52,261 bases of DNA from Prochlorococcus sp. AG-412-P08 (lineage in GTDB: Bacteria > Cyanobacteriota > Cyanobacteriia > PCC-6307 > Cyanobiaceae), in NCBI GenBank assembly GCA_003214695.1, contig QCLI01000008.1, positions 1-52,261 of the forward strand. The letters run 5' to 3'. This document shows, one piece after another, positions 1 through 9,791 of this stretch (position 1 is the first letter of the stretch; each line of letters opens with the position of its first letter). Position numbers and translations under genes: made by a program. The notes beneath the pieces were generated by a model. It was given only the letters and a program-made list of their open reading frames with translations. It searched no databases and was not told where the DNA came from.

Positions 1-757
1 ATTCGCCTATTTTGCCTTTAACTAAAGCAACATGCTCTGTGCCGTCTAATTCATTGGTGTAACCAATTGCCTGGAAATTACCAAAAATACTGGGTAGTTT
101 AGTTTCTGCTTTCTTATATACGAAACGTTCATTTTCGAGCCTGTATTTTATTAAATCGGCAATGCTTATAATTTTCAGCCCCCAGTTTTTAGCATATTTT
201 CTTAATTCTGGTAGTCGAGCCATTGAACCATCCGAATTCTGAATTTCACAGATAACTCCAGCTGCAGATAATCCAGATAATTGAGAAAGGTCTACAGCCG
301 CTTCAGTATGTCCAGCCCTTTTTAATACACCACCTTTGTTAGCCCTTAAAGGAAACACATGTCCTGGTCTTCTTAAGTGACCTGGCTTAGCTTTGGAATT
401 TAAGGCTACTTGAATGGTCCTTGCTCTATCTTCTGCTGATATTCCTGTTGAAACTCCAAATTCCGGGCCAGCATCAATACTTACAGTGAATGCTGTTTGA
501 TTTGAATCAGTATTTCTATCAACCATTAAGGGTAGGTCTAATAGATCTAGCTTTTCTCCGTCCATCGCTAAACAAATTAATCCCCTTGCTTCCTTTGCCA
601 TAAAATTAATTTGTTGAGGAGTCGCAAATTGAGCGGCACAAATAAGATCACCCTCATTTTCCCGACTTTCGTCGTCAACTACAACGACACACTCACCATT
701 TCTTATAGCAGCTAGAGCATCTGCTATTTGATCAAATGCCAGTTTTGTCGAATCCAT
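1..757 (-). CDS. ribBA: RibBA: DHBP synthase / GTP cyclohydrolase II (3' end beyond window)
   Basis: The first 252 codons are present and the gene runs off the left edge. It makes two riboflavin precursors: 3,4-dihydroxy-2-butanone 4-phosphate from ribulose 5-phosphate, and the pyrimidine from GTP. The N-terminal DHBP synthase half is clear: the acidic metal-binding motif VVVDDESRENEGDL lies near residues 25-38, and the RPGHVFPLRA and RAGHTEAAVDL motifs lie near residues 130-155. The sequence passes the end of the DHBPS domain (about residue 200) into the start of the GTP cyclohydrolase II half, which supports the fused form. The ATG is followed by MDSTKLAFDQI, a normal N-terminus. It is divergent from argC across a 99-base gap that must hold both promoters. 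Confidence 0.95.
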   Translation of the reverse strand, partial: MDSTKLAFDQIADALAAIRNGECVVVVDDESRENEGDLICAAQFATPQQINFMAKEARGLICLAMDGEKLDLLDLPLMVDRNTDSNQTAFTVSIDAGPEFGVSTGISAEDRARTIQVALNSKAKPGHLRRPGHVFPLRANKGGVLKRAGHTEAAVDLSQLSGLSAAGVICEIQNSDGSMARLPELRKYAKNWGLKIISIADLIKYRLENERFVYKKAETKLPSIFGNFQAIGYTNELDGTEHVALVKGKIGE

Positions 758-856
758 TGATTTCAAGGTTTACCCCTTTTAGATGGTGAAGAGTTATTGT
801 GTTTTTAAACTCATTAATAAGTTCATAGTAATTATGAGAACCTATATTATTAGTTT

Positions 857-1936
857 ATGGACCAAATAAACAATAATCTAACGCGTGTTGCTGTGATAGG
901 GGCTTCTGGGTATGGTGGTCTTCAGACCATAAGATTACTAAAAGATCATCCCTTTTTTCAGATTAGCTATCTTGCAGGTAAAAAGACTAGTAATAAAAAA
1001 TGGAATCAATTATGTCCTTTTCTTCCTTTAAAAGATGACCCTACTATTCAACCTATAAATATAGAACAAATAGCTTCTAGTAGCGATATTGCCATATTGA
1101 GTCTACCGAATGGACTTTCAGCTGAATTAACTCCAAAACTTTTAGATTCTAATATTAAAGTTATTGATCTTTCAGCAGACTTTAGGTATCGATCATTATC
1201 CAAGTGGAAGGAAATTTATTCAATGGTATCAAGCAAAACTGAACGGAAGGATAAAGAACTCTGTGCTCGAGCTATTTATGGTTTACCAGAATGGAATGGC
1301 AGTAATATTTCAAAAGCAAATTTAGTTGCTTCTCCTGGATGTTTCCCAACGGCAAGCCTTCTTTTACTTATTCCATTTCTTAAGCAAGGCCTTATAGAGA
1401 AAGATGGTATTATTATTGATGCTAAATCTGGAACATCAGGAGGAGGTAGAGAGGCTAAAGAGCATTTATTATTGTCAGAAGCTTCAGAAACATTCTCTCC
1501 CTATGCAGTTATTGGACATAGGCATACATCCGAAATTGAACAAGAATTAAGCTTAGTATCAGGTACAGATATTAATTTACAATTTACGCCACATTTGCTT
1601 CCAATGGTAAGAGGTATATTATGTACAGTTTATGCTCGATTAAGGGATCCCTGTCTTACAGCTGAAGATTGTAAAATAGTCTTAGAAGCTCTTTATCGAA
1701 AGCACAACAATATAGAGATTCTACCTGTAGGAACGTACCCGAATACAAAATGGGTCAGATATACAAATAAAGCACAATTAAGTGTTCAAGTTGACAAGCG
1801 AACTGGAAGAGTTGTTCTCATGTCTTCTATAGATAATTTATTAAAAGGTCAGGCAGGGCAAGCTATACAATCATTGAATTTGATGTATGGTCTAGATGCT
1901 GATATGGGCCTCCCAATTAATAACTTCTATCCATAA
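857..1936 (+). CDS. argC: N-acetyl-gamma-glutamyl-phosphate reductase
   Basis: NADPH-dependent reductase of the third step of arginine synthesis, turning N-acetylglutamyl phosphate into the semialdehyde. The dinucleotide-binding start (VAVIGASGYGGLQTIRLL) lies at residues 11-28. The catalytic Cys162 sits in SPGCFPTA, followed by the family segment KSGTSGGGREAKEH and a histidine-rich stretch (IGHRHTSEIEQE). The C-terminal NLLKGQAGQAIQSLN is also typical. Length 359 matches the family. It converges with purN, with only two bases between the stop codons. The presence of argC argues against a Paulinella chromatophore, which is reported to lack arginine synthesis. Confidence 0.96.
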   Translation: MDQINNNLTRVAVIGASGYGGLQTIRLLKDHPFFQISYLAGKKTSNKKWNQLCPFLPLKDDPTIQPINIEQIASSSDIAILSLPNGLSAELTPKLLDSNIKVIDLSADFRYRSLSKWKEIYSMVSSKTERKDKELCARAIYGLPEWNGSNISKANLVASPGCFPTASLLLLIPFLKQGLIEKDGIIIDAKSGTSGGGREAKEHLLLSEASETFSPYAVIGHRHTSEIEQELSLVSGTDINLQFTPHLLPMVRGILCTVYARLRDPCLTAEDCKIVLEALYRKHNNIEILPVGTYPNTKWVRYTNKAQLSVQVDKRTGRVVLMSSIDNLLKGQAGQAIQSLNLMYGLDADMGLPINNFYP

Positions 1937-1938
1937 AA

Positions 1939-2568
1939 CTAATTATTTCTCCATTCCTTGGCCGCTAAAGCTATACCTAAACTAATAATCTTATGCTCAT
2001 AATACTGTACAGATGAAAGCAAACTAATGTCATTATCATTAGCTAATACTGGTAAGGCAGCTTGTATAATAATTTTACCTGAATCTAATTCCTGATCAAC
2101 TAGATGTACAGTACAGCCAGTTATAGTTACCTTGCTTTTTAAAGTCTCAAGAATTGCATTGCTTCCTTTAAAACTTGGTAGTAATGAAGGATGTAAATTA
2201 ACCACTCTTCCTTTAAATTCACTTAGCAGGATATTTGTAACTATTCTCATCCAACCCACCATAACAATTCCTTCGACATTGTACTGTTTGATTGTATTTA
2301 ATATAGCGCGATCGAATTCCTCACGATTGTTATAATCCTGGTGCTTATGGATGATAAAAGGCACTGAATACCTTTTTGCTACATTAATTGCACCACAATC
2401 TGATTTGTTTACAATAAGACATTTGATATTGGCATCTAATTTATTACTTTTTATATCAACAAGAATTCTTTCAAAGTTACTTCCTTTGCCAGATGCCAAT
2501 ACAGCTAATTCTAATTTTGGCGTAAAACTAGGTATTTCAATAGGAGAAGGATTGATAAAACCACGCAT
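1939..2568 (-). CDS. purN: Phosphoribosylglycinamide formyltransferase
   Basis: Transfers the formyl group of 10-formyltetrahydrofolate to GAR in purine synthesis. The N-terminal ELAVLASGKGSNFE motif marks the GART fold. The catalytic region VVNLHPSLLPSFKGSNA contains the invariant His in HPSLLP, and the later TGCTVHLVDQELDSGKII carries the conserved His and Asp. I chose the ATG at 2568 (MRGFINPSPIEIP). An upstream in-frame TTG at 2583 or GTG at 2580 would add up to five residues. The roughly 20-residue leader before the fold is common in picocyanobacterial PurN. It is transcribed away from pgi. Confidence 0.93.
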   Translation of the reverse strand: MRGFINPSPIEIPSFTPKLELAVLASGKGSNFERILVDIKSNKLDANIKCLIVNKSDCGAINVAKRYSVPFIIHKHQDYNNREEFDRAILNTIKQYNVEGIVMVGWMRIVTNILLSEFKGRVVNLHPSLLPSFKGSNAILETLKSKVTITGCTVHLVDQELDSGKIIIQAALPVLANDNDISLLSSVQYYEHKIISLGIALAAKEWRNN

Positions 2569-2751
2569 TTCTAGCTTCACCAAGACCTAGTTGAAATTCA
2601 TGTTATCTTTATTATATTGCGATTTTCAATATTAATAATTTAAATTATAGTTCCAAGACCATATAAGTTGTTTTTTGAATAATTATCGATTTTATCTCCT
2701 ACATCATTCATACTGGTAATACTATATTGTTGAGCGTTGGATTAGTCCGAT

Positions 2752-4362
2752 ATGACATATATGAATTTCCCTGATTTCGAGAAGAACAATTCACAAAATC
2801 AATGGAATCGCTTTTGCGAACTTCTTTTTTTTGATAACGAGATAGGTTTGTGGCTTGATATCAGCAGAATGACCTTATCTGCAACAGATTTTGAAAGCCT
2901 ACAGAAACCTTTTGATAAAGCTTTCTCCTCAATGCAAGAGTTAGAAAATGGAGCAATAGCAAATCTTGATGAGAATAGGCAAGTGGGCCATTATTGGCTT
3001 AGAGATCCTTCTCTTGCTCCTTCAAAAAAAATCACTGAATCGATATCGAATGAAAGGAATAAAATAAAAAACTTTGGAGAGGAGATTTTAAGTGGGGCCT
3101 TGAAGACTGATCAGGGCAGTAATTTTACTGATGTTCTTTGGATAGGTATAGGTGGAAGTGGCTTAGGGCCTCTTTTATTAGTTAATGCATTGCAGATTAA
3201 AGGCAAAGGCTTAAATTTTACTTTCCTGGATAATGTAGATCCAAATGGAATTTACCAGAAATTAGATTCTTTAAAAGATAAGTTAGAAACAACATTATTT
3301 GTTGTTGTTAGTAAGTCAGGAGGTACGCCAGAACCACAAATTGCAATGGATCAAACTAAGAATTTCCTAACTTCCCATGGATACGACTGGGCATCGAGAG
3401 CAGTAGCAATAACTATGGCTAATAGTGCCCTTGACAAAAAAGCTTTGTCTGAGAATTGGCTTAACAGATTTGATCTACCCGATTGGGTTGGAGGCAGAAC
3501 AAGTATTACTGGAGCAGTAGGACTTCTTCCACTTGTTTTAATTGGCAGCAGTGGTGACGATTTTCTTAATGGGGCAAAAAAAATGGATGAAATAACAAGA
3601 AGAAGGGATTTGAATATTAATCCAGCAGCATTGCTATCAGCCTCTTGGTTTTTTTCTGGTCAGGGCAAGGGTAGAAGGGACATGGTTGTTCTCCCATATC
3701 AGGATAGTTTAGAGGTTTTTAGTAAGTATCTTCAACAGTTAGTTATGGAATCACTTGGCAAGGAACTTGATAGAGACGCAAATAAAGTTAATCAGGGGCT
3801 AGCTGTTTATGGCAACAAAGGATCAACTGATCAACATGCTTATGTGCAGCAATTAAGAGATGGATTAGATAATTTCTTTGTTTCCTTTATTGAAATTCTT
3901 GAAGATAATAGTCATGTTCCGAAAATTAATAAGAAGGCGCCTGGTGATTACTTGTCAGGTTTTTTGCAAGGTACAAGACTAGCCTTATCTGAGAATGATA
4001 GGCAAAGCCTTACTATTACATTGAGAAAGTTCAATGCTTATTCACTAGGCTCATTAATTGCTTTATTTGAAAGAGCCGTTGGTCTGTATGCTGAACTAAT
4101 AAATATTAATGCATATCATCAACCTGGTGTTGAGGCTGGTAAAAAAGCAGCATCCAATATATTAGAGTTACAGTCTAATATTGAATCAGTACTTGAAAGC
4201 AAAGAAAGATATTCAATTTATGAGATACAAAAATTAATTCCAACCTCTTCAGCTGAATCAATTTTTATAATATTAAGGCATCTTATCTCTAACAATATGA
4301 ACTATAAAATAGAGGGAGATTGGTCGTCACCCACATCATTGAAAATTCAAAAGAATAACTAG
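2752..4362 (+). CDS. pgi: Glucose-6-phosphate isomerase
   Basis: Interconverts glucose 6-phosphate and fructose 6-phosphate in the cytosol. Sugar-phosphate binding motifs are visible: IGIGGSGLGP, SKSGGTPEPQ, and KGSTDQHAYVQQLRDG with the ring-opening His. The C-terminal INAYHQPGVEAGKKAA carries the catalytic Lys. Length 536 is normal for the cyanobacterial form. A second in-frame ATG three codons downstream is an alternative start. Its TAG stop overlaps the leuS stop by four bases on the opposite strand. Confidence 0.96.
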   Translation: MTYMNFPDFEKNNSQNQWNRFCELLFFDNEIGLWLDISRMTLSATDFESLQKPFDKAFSSMQELENGAIANLDENRQVGHYWLRDPSLAPSKKITESISNERNKIKNFGEEILSGALKTDQGSNFTDVLWIGIGGSGLGPLLLVNALQIKGKGLNFTFLDNVDPNGIYQKLDSLKDKLETTLFVVVSKSGGTPEPQIAMDQTKNFLTSHGYDWASRAVAITMANSALDKKALSENWLNRFDLPDWVGGRTSITGAVGLLPLVLIGSSGDDFLNGAKKMDEITRRRDLNINPAALLSASWFFSGQGKGRRDMVVLPYQDSLEVFSKYLQQLVMESLGKELDRDANKVNQGLAVYGNKGSTDQHAYVQQLRDGLDNFFVSFIEILEDNSHVPKINKKAPGDYLSGFLQGTRLALSENDRQSLTITLRKFNAYSLGSLIALFERAVGLYAELININAYHQPGVEAGKKAASNILELQSNIESVLESKERYSIYEIQKLIPTSSAESIFIILRHLISNNMNYKIEGDWSSPTSLKIQKNN

Positions 4363-6962
4363 ATAACAATATTTATAAGTTTACCTTTAATAATTATTAG
4401 TCTTTTAGTAACTTGACCTTTTAACCACTTTTTAGCAACCTGACTATTAAGAGATTGTTTCTTTATTTGTTCTTCATTATAGTTACTTGGGATCATTATA
4501 AATCCCCTAACTTTCCCATTTACCTGGATAATTAACTTATATTCCTCTTCTACTAGTACTGTAGAATCATAATCCAACCAAGATTCATTGTGAATGCTTT
4601 TTTCTTTACCAAGCATTTTCCATAATTCCTCAGATAAATGCGGAGCAAATGGTGCGATTAGTAGTGTTAGTGCTGTCATACCTTGATTTATCACTAATGG
4701 TTTACATTTATCCCTAAATTCATATAAGGCATTTAATAGTATCATTATCTCTGATATGGCTGTGTTAAATTGTGAATTTAGTTCCAGATCTTTTGTTACT
4801 TCTTTAATCGCTCTGTGAATTATTCTTGTTAATTGCTTATCCTCTTTAGTGAGATCCTTAGGCTTAACTGATGGCGATACATATTTTAATTCAAAATTAG
4901 TTCTAGTATCAGTAAAGATTCTCCAAATTCTATTTATAAATCTAAATTGTCCTTCAACATCTGATTCATTCCATTCTAAGTCCTTTTCGGGAGGAGCCTT
5001 AAATAATATAAATAATCTTGCAGTATCTGCTCCATATTTATTAATAACCTCTGAAGGTTCTACTCCATTGTACTTTGATTTAGACATCTTTTCATATATT
5101 ATATCGAGATTATCTCCTGTATCTGGATCAATAGGATTAAGCGGGTCTTTGATTAATTTAGAGGCTACATATTTATGCGTAACCTTATTTTTATAGGTTA
5201 GACCTTGTACCATACCCTGCGTTAGAAGGTTTCTAAATGGTTCATCTATATTAATTAATTTTGTGCTTTTTAGAGCCTTGACAAGGAATCTTGAATATAA
5301 CAAATGAAGAATAGCATGCTCAATTCCACCAACATATTGGTCGACAGGTAGCCATTTATCTATTAAATCAGAACTAAATGGTTTATTAGAGTTTTTATTA
5401 TCAACATATCTGAGAAAATACCATGAAGAACACATGAAGGTATCCATAGTATCAGTCTCGGCAGTTGCTTGTTTCTGACATTTTGGACAAATAATTTTTT
5501 CAGCTTTATTTTTCATAGTCGAATTATTATTACTTGGACTATCTAATTTTATTGGTAAGGATTCTTTATCAACACCTACGACACCACATGACTTGCAGTG
5601 AATTACAGGTATTGGACAACCCCAAAATCTTTGCCTCGATATTAACCAATCTCGTAATTTATAACTTACTTTTCTATTAGCCCAGCCTTTTTCCTCTCCA
5701 AATTCGATAATTTTACTTTTAGCTATATCTGAATCAAGGCCTGTGAAATCTCCCGAATTAATTAAAATACCTTTTTGTGTATAAGCTTTATTTAATTGTT
5801 CCTTTGAACTGTCTTTAGAATCTTGTATGACATATGTAATTGGGAGGGAATACTTTGTCGCAAAATCGTAATCTCTATCATCATGAGCTGGTACTCCCAT
5901 TACTGCTCCCGTAGCATAAGTTGACAGGACATAATCTCCTACCCAAATAGGGATTATTTCACCATTAACAGGGTTTATGGCATCTCTCCCTATATAAATA
6001 CCAGTTTTAGTTTTAGTTTCAGAGGTTCTATCTTGATCACTAAGGTTGTTGATACTTTCTCTAAAATCTTTAAGAGCTTGCTTATAATTTATATCTATAA
6101 TATCATCAATAATTGAATGTTCAGGTGAAATAACAATATAATTAGCTCCAAAAAGCGTATCTGCTCTAGTTGTAAAAATTTTAATCTTTTGATTAACGTT
6201 TGAATCTTTTATTAAAAAGTCAATTTCAGCTCCTATAGATTTTCCAATCCAATTTTCTTGCATTACTTTAACATTTTCTGGCCAACCTTTTAAGTTATTT
6301 AGATCTTGTAAAAGTTCTTCAGCATAATCCGTTATTTTAAGAAACCATTGTTTTAATTTTCTTTTTTCTACTTTAGCCCCAGATCTCCAAGATCTTCCAT
6401 TTGAGTCTACTTGTTCATTAGCTAAAACAGTTTTGTCAATTGGGTCCCAATTAACTGTTGCAGATTTTTGATAGGCAAGGCCTGCGTTAAATAATTCTAG
6501 GAAAATATATTGTGTCCATTTATAGTAATCTTCATGACATGTCCTTATCTCTTTATCCCAATCTATTGATAGTCCAAGCCTTTTAAGTTGTTTCCTCATT
6601 TGATCTATATTTGTATTCGTCCAAGTATTAGCTTCAATTCCCCTTTCTCTTGCTGCATTCTCAGCTGGTAAGCCAAATGCATCCCAACCCATTGGATGCA
6701 AAACAGCTTCTCCTTTCATACGATGAAGCCTTGCTATGACATCTGTTATTACATAATTACGCACATGCCCCATGTGTAGGGATCCTGACGGATAAGGGAA
6801 CATGGATAGAGCATAAAAAGTCTTTTGGTTGGCGATAGGCTTCTTTGTTCTATATAAATTTGACTTTGTCCATTGCTTTTGCCACTTCTGCTCTATTTCA
6901 ACGGCCTTGTAGCTATTAAAGGAAGATTCGAGAGAAATCTGAGGTTGGAGTTCTGATGTCAC
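4359..6962 (-). CDS. leuS: Leucyl-tRNA synthetase
   Basis: Class I synthetase that charges tRNA-Leu. The HIGH-type motif is YPSGSLHMGHVRNY near residue 58. The CP1 editing domain contains TTRADTLFGA and the conserved VPAHDDRDYDFA. A zinc-ribbon-like pair of CxxC motifs (HCKSCG, CPKCQ) lies near residues 445-485. The second catalytic loop KMSKSKYNG is intact, followed by the anticodon-binding helices and a C-terminal domain with IQVNGKVRG. Length 867 is typical. The start is GTG, giving MTSELQPQ. It converges with pgi through shared CTAG at the stops, so there is no room for a terminator between them. Confidence 0.97.
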   Translation of the reverse strand: MTSELQPQISLESSFNSYKAVEIEQKWQKQWTKSNLYRTKKPIANQKTFYALSMFPYPSGSLHMGHVRNYVITDVIARLHRMKGEAVLHPMGWDAFGLPAENAARERGIEANTWTNTNIDQMRKQLKRLGLSIDWDKEIRTCHEDYYKWTQYIFLELFNAGLAYQKSATVNWDPIDKTVLANEQVDSNGRSWRSGAKVEKRKLKQWFLKITDYAEELLQDLNNLKGWPENVKVMQENWIGKSIGAEIDFLIKDSNVNQKIKIFTTRADTLFGANYIVISPEHSIIDDIIDINYKQALKDFRESINNLSDQDRTSETKTKTGIYIGRDAINPVNGEIIPIWVGDYVLSTYATGAVMGVPAHDDRDYDFATKYSLPITYVIQDSKDSSKEQLNKAYTQKGILINSGDFTGLDSDIAKSKIIEFGEEKGWANRKVSYKLRDWLISRQRFWGCPIPVIHCKSCGVVGVDKESLPIKLDSPSNNNSTMKNKAEKIICPKCQKQATAETDTMDTFMCSSWYFLRYVDNKNSNKPFSSDLIDKWLPVDQYVGGIEHAILHLLYSRFLVKALKSTKLINIDEPFRNLLTQGMVQGLTYKNKVTHKYVASKLIKDPLNPIDPDTGDNLDIIYEKMSKSKYNGVEPSEVINKYGADTARLFILFKAPPEKDLEWNESDVEGQFRFINRIWRIFTDTRTNFELKYVSPSVKPKDLTKEDKQLTRIIHRAIKEVTKDLELNSQFNTAISEIMILLNALYEFRDKCKPLVINQGMTALTLLIAPFAPHLSEELWKMLGKEKSIHNESWLDYDSTVLVEEEYKLIIQVNGKVRGFIMIPSNYNEEQIKKQSLNSQVAKKWLKGQVTKRLIIIKGKLINIVI

Positions 6963-7079
6963 TTATGTTTTATTAAATATAGTAATGCTTATACTCCATT
7001 CTTACTAGTAAGGTATTTATTAATTTTAAATAAGCCATAGACTCTTGCTGTTATATTAAAAGCTATAGATATATAGGAT

Positions 7080-7949
7080 ATGAAATCCATAAACTTCGCA
7101 AAATATCAAGGCATAGGTAATGATTTCATCATAATTGACTCTCGAGGTACAGATCTACATCAATCTCTAATTGCTTCCAAAAAAAAAATAGTTAGCAATA
7201 TATGTGATAGGCATTTTGGGGTAGGTGCCGATGGATTGATATTGCTTATGGATTCTAATAATGGTGCAGATGCTCGAATGGAAATATTTAATTCTGACGG
7301 TACAATTGCTGAAATGTGTGGAAATGGAATACGGTGTCTAGCTAATTATATTAAAGATCAAAGCGACAAGGAAGTATCTGATAATTGTATTATTCAGACG
7401 TTAGCTGGAAATATAATGGCCTCTTTTTCTATCTCTGGTAACGTTATAATTGATATGGGAACTCCTAAGTTTACACCATTAGAAATACCAACTAATTTAA
7501 AATTAGATAGCAATAATATAGCCTCTGGGGATGTTGTTCTTGACGGCACAACTTTAAAAGTATATGCAGCAAGTATGGGTAATCCACATGCTATTACCTA
7601 TGTAGATACCATAGAATCGATACCATTTGAAGCATGGGGCAAACAATTAGAAAATCATTCCCTTTTCCCAAATAAAACAAATGTTCATTTTGTCGAAATT
7701 ATAAATAGGGCTAAATTGAGAATAAAGGTATGGGAAAGGGGCTGTGGAGCTACCCTCGCTTGTGGAACTGGTGCATGTGCTGTTTTAGCTGTTACATATA
7801 GGTTGAATTTATGTAATAAAGAAGCATTGATTCAACTTCCAGGAGGTTCTCTAGATATAAATTGGCCATCACATGATGGTCCTATTCTTATGAGTGGTCC
7901 TGCTAAGTTTGTTTATAGTGGAAATATAGATATAGACTTACATAGTTGA
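7080..7949 (+). CDS. dapF: Diaminopimelate epimerase
   Basis: Epimerises LL- to meso-diaminopimelate for lysine and peptidoglycan. The two catalytic cysteines are visible: Cys80 in EMCGNGIRC and Cys228 in the ACGTGACA segment. The N-terminal YQGIGNDFIIID is also diagnostic. Length 289 is normal. It is followed one base later by a cysteine desulfurase on the same strand, so the two are probably co-transcribed. Confidence 0.97.
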   Translation: MKSINFAKYQGIGNDFIIIDSRGTDLHQSLIASKKKIVSNICDRHFGVGADGLILLMDSNNGADARMEIFNSDGTIAEMCGNGIRCLANYIKDQSDKEVSDNCIIQTLAGNIMASFSISGNVIIDMGTPKFTPLEIPTNLKLDSNNIASGDVVLDGTTLKVYAASMGNPHAITYVDTIESIPFEAWGKQLENHSLFPNKTNVHFVEIINRAKLRIKVWERGCGATLACGTGACAVLAVTYRLNLCNKEALIQLPGGSLDINWPSHDGPILMSGPAKFVYSGNIDIDLHS

Positions 7950-7950
7950 G

Positions 7951-9141
7951 ATGAGATCCTTAAAAGATATTATTTACTTAGACGCATCAGCAACTTGTCC
8001 TCCTCATGAAAAGGTTATACGTGAGGTTTTGAAAGTAGAAAAAAATCACTGGGCTAACCCTTCAAGTTTACATACACTAGGGATACAGGCTTTAGATATA
8101 TTAGAAAGAAGTCGTAATTCAATAGCTAAGAGCTTTAACGTTTTACCAGAACAGGTACTAATTACATCTGGAGCAACTGAATCCTCTAATTTGGCATTAA
8201 AGGGATATGCAAGTTCACTTTCCCCAGGAAGAATGATTATTAGTTCTGTTGAGCACCCTTCCGTCCAATCTGTCGCAAATTCCTTAAAAAAAGATGGATG
8301 GACTATCCAATATTGGCCTGTTGATAATCAAGGATTGATTGACATTAATCTCTTGGATGAACTTTTATCTCCGCCAACAAAATTAGTATCTTTAATTTGG
8401 GGACAAAATGAGATTGGTACACTTCAACCAATTAATATTATTGCTACTGAATGCAAGAAGAGAAAAATATTTTTTCATACTGATGGGACTCAGGTCATAT
8501 CTCAAGGTTTATTTGATTTTAGTCAACTAGAAATAGGTGCACTTTCAGCATCCGCTCACAAGTTTAGAGGACCAAAAGGTATAGGGTTTCTTCTCATTGA
8601 TAAGCAATACTTAGGATTAATAAGCCCAATCCAAGGTGGAGGAGGACAGGAGTATGGACTTAGATCAGGGACACAATCAGTTTCTTTAGCTCATGGAATG
8701 GCAATTGCTCTTCAGCAAATTTCATTTCATATTGATATAATTAATAAAAAAGCGAAATTTCCTTCTACTCGAACCTCATCACTAACTAGCACCCTATTGT
8801 CACGTTTATTAAATTTACAAGGTATTTCACTTACAGGTCATCCTGAAAATAGATTACCAAATTTAATCTCGCTTATTATATGCTCTAAGAATAATATACC
8901 TATCTCTGGAAGAATGTTGGTTCGAGAACTTTCTAATTATGGAATATTTGTAAGCAGTGGTAGTGCTTGTTCTTCAGCTAAGAATAACTCTAGTACTGTA
9001 TTGGAGGCAATAAATATCGATAAAAAGTTAATTCAATCAAGCTTACGTATTAGCTTGGGAAGCTGGTTGACAGATTTAGATTTTGATTATATTACTAATA
9101 CTATTACTAAAACTATAGAAAAAATCGCACTAATCAAATAA
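7951..9141 (+). CDS. Cysteine desulfurase (NifS/IscS class V aminotransferase family)
   Basis: PLP enzyme that removes sulfur from cysteine as an enzyme-bound persulfide, used for Fe-S clusters or thio-modification. The N-terminus IYLDASATCPPHEKV fits the family (usually LDNAATTP). The PLP lysine is Lys204 in SAHKFRGPKG, and the catalytic cysteine is Cys340 in SSGSACSSAK. The long Cys loop suggests a group I (NifS/IscS) enzyme rather than SufS. It overlaps the following DUF1995 gene by one base (TAATG), which implies translational coupling. Which sulfur acceptor it serves cannot be told from the sequence. Confidence 0.9.
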   Translation: MRSLKDIIYLDASATCPPHEKVIREVLKVEKNHWANPSSLHTLGIQALDILERSRNSIAKSFNVLPEQVLITSGATESSNLALKGYASSLSPGRMIISSVEHPSVQSVANSLKKDGWTIQYWPVDNQGLIDINLLDELLSPPTKLVSLIWGQNEIGTLQPINIIATECKKRKIFFHTDGTQVISQGLFDFSQLEIGALSASAHKFRGPKGIGFLLIDKQYLGLISPIQGGGGQEYGLRSGTQSVSLAHGMAIALQQISFHIDIINKKAKFPSTRTSSLTSTLLSRLLNLQGISLTGHPENRLPNLISLIICSKNNIPISGRMLVRELSNYGIFVSSGSACSSAKNNSSTVLEAINIDKKLIQSSLRISLGSWLTDLDFDYITNTITKTIEKIALIK

Positions 9142-9776
9142 TGCCCTCAGAAAACCTAGTCTTACCTTCTGATTTATTACAGTGTGAAGAAGCATTATTG
9201 GATTCATTACTTACCAGCAAAAAAAGTAGTTCCTTTAGTCGATTAGCAGTCAATTTGAAGTTTGAGGGATTAAAAATAGACCCTGTTATATTCCGACTTA
9301 TAAAACGATTAGATTCAGCTTTGATTAAAAGTTGTATAGCATATTCTGATGTAGGTAGCTCTGCGCTCGCTAAAAGAGACTACCCCAATTTCAGTGATAG
9401 GATTTTTACATTTAAAGACCTAATATCTAATCAGAAGTTCGATTTAGACACACTAATTATAGCAGTATCTCCACAACCATATGACTTTGATCAGTTTGAG
9501 GATATGTCAATTAACAATGATAATGACATCCTGATGATCAATGGAAGATTAGAAGAAACATCTATTGGAGTAGGACTTGTTGGTAGAGAAAAGCGTGTAA
9601 GATTTATAAGATCTTGGGAATATATTTTTTGGTTAGAACCACTACCGAACGGAGCAATATATCGTAATTATCCTTCAGAATGGAAAGTCTTTAAATATAC
9701 AAGAGATGGTTACATTTATAAGAATGCCTATTCCAAATACCCTGCCAGTGATTTATTAGATCTAGTTTTAAACTAA
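9141..9776 (+). CDS. DUF1995 family protein
   Basis: This 211-residue protein matches the DUF1995 family of cyanobacteria and plastids by its N-terminal lead-in and the C-terminal block with GLVGREKRVRFIRSWEYIF, WLEPLPNGAIYRNYP and WKVFKYTRDGY. No transmembrane helix or signal peptide is visible, so it is probably cytosolic or peripheral. From memory, a plant member (LPA3) is linked to photosystem II assembly; a role here is inference only. The ATG overlaps the stop of the cysteine desulfurase. Confidence 0.75.
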   Translation: MPSENLVLPSDLLQCEEALLDSLLTSKKSSSFSRLAVNLKFEGLKIDPVIFRLIKRLDSALIKSCIAYSDVGSSALAKRDYPNFSDRIFTFKDLISNQKFDLDTLIIAVSPQPYDFDQFEDMSINNDNDILMINGRLEETSIGVGLVGREKRVRFIRSWEYIFWLEPLPNGAIYRNYPSEWKVFKYTRDGYIYKNAYSKYPASDLLDLVLN

Positions 9777-9791
9777 TATTTTGAATTATTT

